This document shows positions 1 through 11,032 of a stretch of DNA of 64,000 nt, in pieces; within the stretch, counting starts at the first letter, position 1; every line of letters begins with the position of its first letter. The translations under genes and the position numbers were made by a program. The notes under the pieces were generated by a model that was not told the DNA's origin, did not search any database, and saw only the letters and a program-made list of their open reading frames with translations. Source of the DNA: Mya arenaria (taxonomy: Eukaryota > Mollusca > Bivalvia > Myida > Myidae); contig NC_069130.1 in assembly GCF_026914265.1 (NCBI RefSeq), forward strand, positions 15,898,366-15,962,365, in the 5' to 3' direction.

Positions 1-15
1 TTTGTTTTATTTCAG

Positions 16-419
16 GAATTAGTACATCGGCTCCGTTTGTTGAAGAACTTCATCCGTTGTCACATAGGGTGCAAAGAGATGGGTCCAACCAATGTGAAGA
101 CATATTCAAGGTCTTTGTTAAGAAAGGTGAGGAAGTGATCCCTGGACAAACAACGGCTACTCACGAGTTCAACCCCTCTCCGCTTACTAGAGAGAATCAA
201 ACTATTGAAGTTTATAAGTCAGAGGAAGACGAACCACCAAAGTTTGTTACAGAATGTCAGAAAGTCGGGCTTGTGTGTTTTACTGTTCCCGATAGTGACT
301 TTGATGTAACGACTGTCAGAGTAGACATGAAGTTTGGAGGTACACAGATGACCGTTTCCGCAGTCGTAAATGGGCCGAATGGAAGTAAATCAGTGGAAGC
401 CTTTTTTGATTGGCTATAA
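16..419 (+). CDS. HSPA12: C-terminal exon of an HSPA12-like Hsp70 family protein (partial)
   Basis: Terminal exon of a gene whose upstream exons lie left of the window. A TTTATTTCAG acceptor precedes base 16, and reading is open to a TAA at 417-419 (about 134 residues). The translation resembles the end of the substrate-binding part of HSPA12A/B-type atypical Hsp70 proteins: a FVKKGEEVIPGQ segment (domain start), then a beta-rich stretch with EVYKSEEDEPPKFVT and DVTTVRVDMKFGGTQMTVSA. In classical Hsp70 the matching region holds the GExxxTKDN... sandwich; HSPA12 proteins are known to have a divergent one. HSPA12-like genes are strongly expanded in bivalves and often respond to immune or heat stress. 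The nucleotide-binding domain is not in the window, so family membership rests on this C-terminal similarity recalled from memory. No sign of decay is visible. Confidence 0.8.
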
Positions 420-1129
420 TACACATTTCCTTTCAGTGGATAAGATAGCGTAGTATAATTAGTGTGATAATTTGATTGTAATATTGTAGTCATTGTATAT
501 GATTCAAATCGTTGTATGAAGCTTGGATACGAAGATGTTGTGTTACCAAACATTGTGTGAAAACTACAAAAAGTTCCAGTGCTCAACTGATGGTATGCTC
601 TTGTTCAACTATAAAAAAAGATAATTGGCATCAAGTTTATAAACAGTATGCCTAATAGATTTACTACAGGATTGTACTTTTTAAATTGAAGGAAAACATT
701 TGAATAGTTTAAACTGTCAGTTGAAAGTTCTCGCGCAGCAATCATTGCAAACTGGTATTTTGGTAAGAGGCCTGCGACACTATCCACCTTGTGTACGGCC
801 GGCTAAAACAGGAAGGAATCCTGGTCGTTTTCGGACTCTTAACGCCGTACTCCAAATATCATCTACTGCAAAAAAAAAAAAAAAACAATTATACAATTAA
901 TACCAATCATCATACAGATGTAACTACTCTACTTTTTCAACACTTAAACATCTTGTGATTGTGTTAGAAGACACATATATAATGATATTTATAATATACA
1001 TTTTCTCCTTGATGTATACATTATATATTTTTACTGTTTTGATTTGGGGTTTTGGGCATAAGATTGTTACATACATTGTATAATTTACATTGTTTAGCAT
1101 ATTGCTAAATTCTCTACTGAAACAAACTT
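420..1129 (+). other. Downstream flank / possible 3' UTR of the HSPA12-like gene
   Basis: AT-rich sequence after the stop codon. It holds no further exon that I can support. A short stretch at about 765-885 is more GC-rich and ends in an A16 run, which could be an old processed insertion, but no donor gene was recognised. Confidence 0.4.
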
Positions 1130-2050
1130 GTTATTGAGGTAGACTCAATGAATTACTTGGATTTTATTTAAACCCTGGATATAAAGGCAACATTTTGAAA
1201 AGTACTTGCCTTCTAGTTTTTGAAGATGAATTCCTAAAACAAATTATAGGGTTGAATATTGCATCCTTACATAACTAAGCTTTCAGTTCCTTGATTTTAT
1301 GAAAAGTTTGCTAATTCATGTTATCTTTAAAACCGTTTTTGGTTGACCGGAGTGTTTTGGCATGTGAAGTCATTTTCTTCAAATATTTTACATAGGTGAT
1401 CATTTGGAAGAAAAAATAAGCTAATATATGTCGCTTTAATTTTTAATAATGTTTTCTTTATTTGTTCCCAGTTTTAGTTCAATGATGCTTTTTATTATGA
1501 AACTCTATGATCACACAGTTTTAAACCTTTTATTTTATAAGGCAGACTGTGTGTGATGCTTATAGTTTCAAACAATGACTGCATGGTATCTTTGAAAAGT
1601 TTTTGTATTAGGTGCTTTGAATTGTATTCCTCCGTCTGCAAATAGAGTTTGGATCTCTACTCATAAAAGCACTAAGGGTTTACCTGTTAGTTTATTATTA
1701 TTTGTTTTATTGTTAAGTTTCCTCAAGTTAATTCATACTTTGATAAGATTTACCTTTAGCGTTTTTTTTTCTTTATTTAGGATAATTGGGATAAGGGTAA
1801 GGTTTGTGCACTTATACTGGTTTAACTTCCCAGTACATTTACATTTTACTGACTGTTCCAAGGCGGTACCAAACAATCCTTGATAAACATACCTAGTTTT
1901 TTTATATAAAGTATGTATGCAATGTGCTCTTTGTGTAGTTTTGTGCTGTTCTTCCATGATTCTTGTTTGTGATCTTTTGGTTTTTATGTTTTATGTCTTT
2001 GGCGTTTGACCAGTTTCAATAAACCGGGTTTATATTTAAACGTTTGCTAC
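1130..2050 (+). repeat. Dispersed repeat, copy 1 (inverted relative to 54,880-57,000)
   Basis: The block matches the reverse complement of 54,880-57,000 over almost its whole length, with the 1.26-kb element at 55,084-56,343 missing here. A shorter relative is at 46,530-46,820. Shared landmarks are GAATTACTTGGATTTTATTT near 1,150, the GGCAGACTGTGTGTG region near 1,540, a GACTGTTCCAAGGCGGTACC box near 1,850 and a CAATAAACCGGGTTTATATT box near 2,020. Three copies inside 64 kb, two of them in introns of ISG12-like genes, point to a mobile repeat rather than part of the HSPA12 gene. No transposase or reverse transcriptase is visible, and the family is not identified. Confidence 0.7.
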
Positions 2051-3084
2051 TGAGCTTGTTTCTGTAGTTTTTCGCATAACTATTGTACCGAGATACAAGA
2101 CTTAAACACTTAACGTCGAGAACACAGTTTGACCATTCAGTGTAAGAGACGCTTGTAAATTACACATCAACGTTTTGAACTTGTTTGAATGATATGTCAA
2201 CAACTATGCAAGTCGTATGATTTTTAATATGTATGCCAAGACACGTCTTTTAATATTTTATATCAATTGTTAGAATTGCTAACAACGGACAGTCTGAATC
2301 GGATATTATTTCCTTTGACCACTCGACTATCGATACCGAAAAAGTTCCAAATGTATGTGTTTTTAAAATCGTGTCCATTTAAAAAGCCTTACATTTCAAT
2401 TCGTCCAAACTAGAAACGCCAAATATCTGGAATTATCTTAATATATGTATTGAACTAAAAGCAGTGGAATGATTTTTGATTAAAACACACATCTAATTTT
2501 TCTTCTAAAACGACACGTCTTTTAGTATTGAAAGCACATTGTAACATAGTGGCCTTTGTTGGCTTATATTTCTTTAACTAATTAATTGATTTTTTTTTAA
2601 ATTAATGATGCAAGCTTTATTTATTTGATTATTAATATATGCTATGGTTCTCAAGCGTCTCGGCTTGGTTTTTATGAAGTATAAAAGACAATAATATTTT
2701 TCAAATACATGACTGTTTACATTTGGCTCTTATTCTTATTCTTCTTCTTATTCTAAAAGTCTAAAATGCTAAGTTTCTGATGCAATTGTACAAAGTGACT
2801 TCGTAAGTAAACACCACGTGTTTAGTTAGAAGAATTGATAAGTTCATTTGGAACTTTGGGTACTTATTGATAATACTCGTCACTCGCAGAGTACATTATA
2901 CTTAACTGTAACTGTAACTACTAACTGTAAATTAAATTTAAGATTTCTAAACTATGATTTATTAAAAGGAACTTGATTGTCATTTTGTACAAAGATAGAA
3001 GCTGAAACAGCTTTCGTCCCAGCTGAGATGTTGGCTGACTTAATAATTATTTGTATATCAACTGAGTGTTCCAAAGCAGAAGAA
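2051..3084. other. AT-rich intergenic sequence, nothing recognised
   Basis: No exon-like reading frame, tandem array or second copy in the window was found in this stretch. Confidence 0.5.
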
Positions 3085-5390
3085 AAACGGTGGAAGAGAA
3101 CATATTGTTATGTAGAGGAGCCACATAAATTAAATCTAACAATGGAACGTCGTTAGAGGAACAAACACATATTGAAAGATATTTAAATGAACACAGTACG
3201 GCAATAAAAGGTCGTCCACCGATTCGGGAAATGATGGTTATTTGCTTAGAACTTCAAAGGAACTGGAAATAAACGTTAAAACGGGATTACTGCAACAAAT
3301 CAGTTTCAACTCGATTGTGAAGAAAACTATTATCATATATAGTTCATTTTTTGTTTAGACTAAAAGTTGATGTCCAAAAGGACTCAAATCCCAAATATTG
3401 GATAAGAGACGGACAACAAAAGTCCAACTCACCCTAGAAAACAACATTTATTGCATAATGCCATCCAGTTGTGTTGCATTCGTTTATTAACCAACACATC
3501 ATTGAGCGCATCATAGGTCGTTATGTTTATAAAGCAAGTCTGTTATGCTTTAACTGTACAATTCGTTACTTTTTCATTACAAAATCGATTGTGTTCATAT
3601 CATGTTTTATCCTAAGCACCTCAGGTATGATGGTAATTTTATTAATTTAGTTCGCAATTTACCGTATTTCTGAGTAGAATTTACGACAGGTGTTTGTGTA
3701 AGTAAAAACAACACTGTCTGAATAGGCAAAACAGGTAATTTAGATAAATAGGCATTCGTTAAATAAATTTTCAAATATTACAGCTGGTTATGAAATAGAG
3801 CTGTTATCTAATGGAGAATATGATATTGTATTGATTTGTAATCTAGGATACCCCCAAAAGGATTGAAATCGAAGGCGTCCATATTGGTAGGGTTGATTTA
3901 TATTCATATGGTATAGTTATTATGGAAGGTTCTGGTTAATAGTAACAAATGCACTAGAAAACAAATATCGTTGTTTATAAAACTATGTTATGAAATACTG
4001 AAACACGTCTACGAAGTTAAAATTTGGCATTGTGTATTAAGAATTTTTTACATACGTAGGATTTTATCACGTTGGCTAAAAAAAATTGTCAAGAATCTTC
4101 CCCTGTTTTTGTACGATCAGTATCTTAAATATTATCTAGATTTGTATTAATGTCCAACCTTATAATAAAGGCTTATTTAAATTGCATTAAAATAATATTA
4201 AACATAGGACTCGGTAGATAAAATAGAACTCTTCTGAAGTAAATAACTTGTCATATATGTACGGTACTTGTAGAGAAGTTCCATTTACTTGCTTTATTTA
4301 TACTTCATGCTACCTTTACATGTAATGAAAACTTTACGTTTGACAGGTAAAACTCCTTTGAGATAATCCTTTGTTAAAAATGAACAAGACATAAATCATC
4401 GGGTATGGAACGCGTGAATGTTTTGATAGTAAAATAAACCCTTGAAGATTATGATTTCAATACCTTATATAATTGCTTACTCATTGAAGAAGATCATATA
4501 TGTATAGTTTACTTGCTTTACTAATGATGGCGTGTAAATCGAATCTACAAGGGTGCAAGATGTGGACTATCACGTTTTGTGCTCTGCAAGAGTGGGTGTA
4601 CAACGTTTTGTGCTATAATTGGTGGAATACCACGTTATTTGCACAGGAAGTGATGGGATACCACATTTTGTGCTCTAATTGGTGGAATACCACATTATTT
4701 GCTCTGCAAGCGGAGGGATACCACGTTTGTGCTCTAATAGGTGGACTACCACATTCTTTGCTTTGCAAGCGGAGGGATACCACCTTCTGTGCTCTAATTG
4801 GTGGAATACCAAGTTATTAGCTCTGCAAATGGAGGAATACCACGGTTTGTGCTTTGCAAGTGGAAAGCAGCTGGTTGCTGCCTTTTTGAGGTAGAAATTA
4901 AGTCCTTTGCATATTAAATGTATTCGAACATTCCAATTATTACAAATAACATTTAAAATACAACAGTGTTAGTTGTTTACGGATGTTTATACATGTTTTA
5001 TTGAACATTGTAAAAATGTAAAGAAAAAAATCAGAGTTAGCAATGGACGAGTTAAGTTTTTTAATCACTGATATGCTTCTTTATTTAAATACCTGTTACA
5101 ATTTTGTTTATTCAAACTGTGTCATGATCTTAGCGCGTAAAATAAAATATTTCCGTTTCAAAAATGATGATTTGTCGTCTGCTTGTGTACTGAGACGATT
5201 GGCGGAAGGATATTGGTGGAAGTTAATGAGGTTCTCGTGCTGTGGATTATAAGAAGCTCCAAGGCGTAATTAGCCACTCGGGGTTTTTATTGGCAGCGAT
5301 AATAATCATTTTGAGTCAACATTTCCCAGCCACCCCTCTCCACTGTTGTGTTTTTTTTTCTTGATAATGTATAAATTGTTTGTGTTTTTT
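3085..5390 (+). repeat. Segmental duplicate of the galaxin 3' flank; left arm of a palindrome
   Basis: Nearly identical to 16,955-19,290, the sequence downstream of galaxin copy B. It begins about 30 nt past the position of the stop codon, so it carries flank but no coding sequence. It is followed head-on by the inverted flank of copy A (from about 5,400), making a palindrome centred near 5,395. Relative to 16,955-19,290 it has one extra unit in the minisatellite near 4,600-4,870 and lacks about 90 bp next to the centre. The match breaks sharply at 3,085. Confidence 0.85.
4575..4875 (+). repeat. Minisatellite, unit about 57 bp built of two related halves
   Basis: Degenerate tandem copies alternate GGTGGAATACCACATTATTT with GGAGGGATACCAC and TTGTGCTCTAATTGG. 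The homologous array at 18,430-18,690 has about one unit fewer. Open frames through it are a by-product of the periodicity. Confidence 0.75.
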
Positions 5391-5399
5391 TAATATGTA

Positions 5400-8300
5400 G
5401 GAGACCAGCAAATTTCAAAAACACACATAGTAATGTATATTTATGCCAGTCGCAGTTGTTTTAACGGAACTTCTCCAAATTTGTCTGTAATATGAAGAAC
5501 AACAACAAACAATTTATACATTATCAAGAAAAAAAACACAACAGTGGAGAGGGGTGGCTGGGAAATGTTGACTCAAAATGATTATTATCGCTGCCAATAA
5601 AACCCCCGAGTGATTACAAATCAATACAATATCATATTCTCCATTAGATAACAGCTCTATTTCATAACCAGCTGTAATATTTGAAAATTTATTTAACGAA
5701 TGCCTATTTATCTAAATTACCTGTTTTGCCTATTCAGACAGTGTTGTTTTTACTTACACAAACACCTGTCGTAAATTCTACTCAGAAATACGGTAAATTG
5801 CGAACTAAATTAATAAAATTACCATCATACCTGAGGTGCTTAGGATTAAACATGATATGAACACAATCGATTTTGTAATGAAAAAGTAACGAATTGTACA
5901 GTTAAAGCATAACAGACTTGCTTTATAAACATAACGACCTATGATGCGCTCAATGATGTGTTGGTTAATAAACGAATGCAACACAACTGGATGGCATTAT
6001 GCAATAAATGTTGTTTTCTAGGGTGAGTTGGACTTTTGTTGTCCGTCTCTTATCCAATATTTGGGATTTGAGTCCTTTTGGACATCAACTTTTAGTCTAA
6101 ACAAAAAATGAACTATATATGATAATAGTTTTCTTCACAATCGAGTTGAAACTGATTTGTTGCAGTAATCCCGTTTTAACGTTTATTTCCAGTTCCTTTG
6201 AAGTTCTAAGCAAATAACCATCATTTCCCGAATCGGTGGACGACCTTTTATTGCCGTACTGTGTTCATTTAAATATCTTTCAATATGTGTTTGTTCCTCT
6301 AACGACGTTCCATTGTTAGATTTAATTTATGTGGCTCCTCTACATAACAATATGTTCTCTTCCACCGTTAAAGCATCAATGTTTTCGACTATATTACTTT
6401 CAACGAACTGGTGACACTCTCCACGAATTATAGAAAGCAGAATATTTTCGCCTAATTGTGCATGTAAATTTGTCCGCCCCACTTCCTCTTCTTACTAGAA
6501 AATCATTTTTCTTTATTGTTTGAAATTTTGTGAATTCAAGTTTTCCGTCTATTGTCAATTTTCTAACCCATCCCTTGTTTGTAAATAGCGTGTACACATG
6601 GCCACTGTCGAGACATGGACATATGTATGGCAACACTATTGTGACTTTCTTGTTGACAAATTCATCCGGCTGGATAATTGTTACGTTAAGATTTGATCCA
6701 TCATCCGTAAAATTTACGTCGTCAAGAAAAAGGTCCATCTCTGTAAGAACAATAAAACACATGTTGGAATATGTTTACCATTCTTATTCGTCTCAAATAA
6801 CTCGACTTTAAATATCTTATAAAATGAAATATAACTGTGAACATTTCTTGAATATTGAAATGGAAAATCCGAGACAAACAATCACATTTCATTTCTCATA
6901 ATTTAATTATTTAACTGAACTCAAGATCCCGATTTTATACCGATTTTACATCGTTTAATTTGTTCCATACCAAAAAACTTTTTGCAAGTTGAACGTTGTT
7001 TCTGTTCCCTATCAAAACATTCTGTGAACGGACATTCTTCTAATGGGCTTCTCTCTGTAGTTTCACTTTCTGCGATTTGATTCCCTCCCGACCTTCTTCC
7101 TGTTTTTGTCGGATTGTTACGCAATGTTTTTCTTATATGTGTCAAAAGACACTCCTGTAATGAAAATAGTTTTTTGTTTAAAACATACAGTATGAAAAAA
7201 CCATTACTGTTAAACTTTATAAATAACCCCAGCAACCAAGAACTTACTATTACTAACATTTCAAACGGTTGCATACTTACATTAGACAACTAAATCACAT
7301 AAACGAAGAAATAAAACAGTTCCTTTCAAGAAACATTTTTCTGCAAAACATGTGCCACTTAAACAATGGCAAACAATAGGTTTGTTGTGTATTGATGAAG
7401 CTGGGAACCCACAAACAATCTGTCTCTTAAATGTCTTAGTTATATATTTGGTTGCTCCATGTCGGCTTGTCTGTCATTTCCATTGTATTAATAATCCGTT
7501 CGATCAGTTGATCATCGGATATTTTTAAAACACAAACGGTAAAACGACTAGATAATGGAGTTGGGTATTTAAATTTTACTGCAAGCTTCCATTAAATTTC
7601 ACTTACTTTAGGAGGATCAAACTCGTTGTAGGTTGTCCATGCACGGTTAATGTTGCAACATCTGTAGTGGGAAGGATGCGTCTTCGTCACAATATTGTTT
7701 TTGCAACACAGCTCCTTGGATCTGTTGATGACCTTGTTTTCACAACATTCTTCGGCCTTCAGAATGTAAGATGTATCTGAAAGCATTCAATTTTTAAACG
7801 CGATGCAATTTATATACCTGTTATCTTGTTGTTTGTGTGGGGTTATAAGTTTAATAATGCATACCATTGTGTAATCTTCCGCTTAAACGACCGATATATT
7901 CAACTTTTCTACGGATCCTTAATTCGAGGACTTGTGACGACCGACCCTAAATCTAAGTCGCTTTTATTGCCCTCTCTTTTAACATCGTTTTTTTTTTTAC
8001 AAATCTTGACGACTAGAGTGAAAACAAATCGCCCATTTGTTTCGCTTTCCTTTATGTTCAAATATACGTGGAACAAATGCGATGAATACTTGTTATAGTA
8101 CTTATAGTAGTTATAGCGATGAATATAGAAATATACGTAAAGTGCATTCGCGATTGGATATAAACAAAGATCCAAATTGATGATAAACATTATTTAATTT
8201 TACAGACAAAAGTCAAGCCTTCCCACCTACATGATATTTTTCTGAAGTTTTCTGTCCCTTTTTCTTTTTATGTCTACTGTACTGTAATGACCGAGACAAA

Positions 8301-9457
8301 AAGCCCAAAACGTACTATTACTAAGAGGATACTCAGGCTTTGTGCTATCTAAGGCGGCGATAAAATCGTGTACATGTTTTGATGAAGTCATGTAGATGCA
8401 TGTATGGTGTATTTGTGGTCAGTTTACGCTTTTGTCGTTTGGACCAATAGCTTATGCCTCTAAATAGGGTTTATTTATTATTGTTTTTTTACGGAGCTTG
8501 TTCATTTTCGTTGTATATTTGTGACTGGATAGCACTTGACACAGACCCTATGTACAAGTATTACAAATGAATATATAACGTCAATAATTCTTAAATATGA
8601 ATAGGGGATACTTGCTTGTTTCAGTGTAATATCGTGACATATTCCACCGAGTGAGCATCAAAATATATAGTTCACGAGTGACGTAGCCACTGACGTACTT
8701 AATGTTGGTGTTCACGAGGTTAGATATATTGCTATCTTACACTGACACAAACAATTTTTTTTTATCATAATTATGTCTAAAATTGGATTTAAAAGACATT
8801 TCATTACACAATATTTGAAAAAAACGTGGAAATGACGTCGTAGAAATTGGGTCCAAATCCGCTGTGCGCTGATGTTTGACTTTGAACTGAGAGCGGGCTC
8901 TAACATTATCAAATTGATATTTTCACTGTAGTTACATCATTGATAATTCTCTATAAACCATCAGAAAGCATAAAATAAACTTTATTAATATGAAATTGAA
9001 ATAAAGCAACACTACGTTATTCTTACGTCCTTGACAACATCCCTGATCACCGTTAAGAGTAGTGTTGTTGCAGCATGTTTGGCTTGTGTAGTTATACATT
9101 TTTGTGCCACAACATTCCATCGTATTCCATTCGCTCTTTTCCAATTGATGAACAACACCGTCACAGCAGTAGATGTCATAAAATGGACTTTGCGTTGTGA
9201 TAAAAGCTGCAATCAGATGGAATGCTAATCATTAAATATTGTTTTAAGAATATAGGCAGATAAAGGAAATAAAGTTCACAACAAGTACGAGTATCTTTTG
9301 GCTTAACATTTGAAAATAAAACCTTATTGATATATTTGTTTTTATTAAATTACAAAATACACAAAACCATTTATGACATACTCCAGTGATCCCTATTGGA
9401 ACATTTTTGTGAATAAAACTATTCGATAATTGAAGTTGAAATACATTTATAACGCAC
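5400..9457 (-). repeat. Inverted-repeat arm 1 (pairs with 14,045-19,290)
   Basis: The reverse complement of this arm runs with the right arm from about 19,290 back to 14,045 at roughly 98-99% identity by eye. It carries exons 7-10 and the 3' flank of galaxin copy A. Two large differences are visible. The arm lacks the segment corresponding to 17,705-19,080 (about 1.4 kb), with a direct join at about 5,614. It also has about 180 bp (8,619-8,798) absent from the other arm. The arm stops at a shared GTGCGTT on the rim of the 4.6-kb spacer. Confidence 0.9.
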
Positions 9458-10817
9458 CACTCTATGCCTAGCCCCACCCACATACTAAATTGTCATTTTC
9501 AAAAGCGGAGTAAAAGATGAAAATAAAACACCAAACTGTTCCATTTCAAACTTCATGCTTAGTTGTAGGTGGATCATCAAATTCCCCTAACTACACTTTA
9601 TCCACATAAATTTCATTTTAGAACAACGTTCAAAGTTGCCTCCCCTTCCTGAGAAGTTTCATCCCTCAGATACAAAACTCTTGCCTCAGCCCTACGTTTA
9701 ATAATGCTTACCACTCCCACATAATTTGATGTCTTTCTGAATAACAACGTTAGAGCCATTCTTTAGACGTATCAGCTGCATTAGATATGAATTATATACG
9801 CCATTATCGTGACAGAAGTATTGCCCTGGTCCCGGTTTTGCTATTATAAGACCTGAAATGAACAGTAAGAAGATAATTGTGTAATCCCTTCAATAACAAT
9901 AAGACACTTCATTTGATTTATTTTGCCATTTGGTTGAAAACAAGAGTAACTGTGATGGTGATACAGCTATTAATAATACAACGGCAATTACAGGGACTAC
10001 AAAGACGTAACACAAACTTTATGAGAGACACACAATACCACAAACGTCATATAAATATAACGCACATACATCAAAATAAGCGGTATTAATAAATATTCAG
10101 GTAATTGCATTTAACTGGAATACTAACAGGAAATTGATATTACAGCCTACCGGTGTGTGTGCAGCAAACATAACTGCTTGAGTCATATAAGGTATTTTGC
10201 CCGTTGGGTCTTGTGCATTGACGTAATCTATGTATTCCCGAATTTCTATCCACCAGTTCTGTTCCGCGGCACACCTGAACCGTACCAACCTTGCGATCGA
10301 CCACGACACCATTGCAACACTCTTGCAATCTGCGTTTGTACAACCGCTCCTTATCACCACGACAGCATCCTATTAGTTGCAATTAAAATCACGTCTTAAG
10401 TAAGCCAAAATGCGTGTATATATATTTATTTAACATAACATTTTTCTAATATTGCATCGGGAGAAGTCCGAATAGTCGTTTAAGTTTAATTCCTTTATAA
10501 AAGGTATTGCAAATTATAAATTTTGATGTAGGGATTCGTGCTATATCTCTTGGAAAGAAGACTAGTCAATTATTTTGATTTTGTAATCATCTTGAGTGTA
10601 GTAGTGAAAGCGGAATAATTCTTACTGTCATCATTCTCCTTTATATGAAACTGGCCAAGACAACAGATGAAGTCTTTCGTGTATATCTCTTCCACACTGG
10701 TTCTGAGTTCCAGTCCATCGCCACAAGCAACTTTTTCAGTTTTGTTGAAAACTTTGTCTGTGAAAAAAAAATCACCATTACCATAATAATAATAATAATA
10801 AGAACAATAATAATAAT

Positions 10818-10866
<49 letters not shown>

Positions 10867-10949
10867 GTAATAATCCTCATCCTGATTCATTACTATCATC
10901 ATTATTGATCATCATCGTCGTCGTCGTCGTCGACGTCATCATTATCATC

Positions 10950-11032
<83 letters not shown>

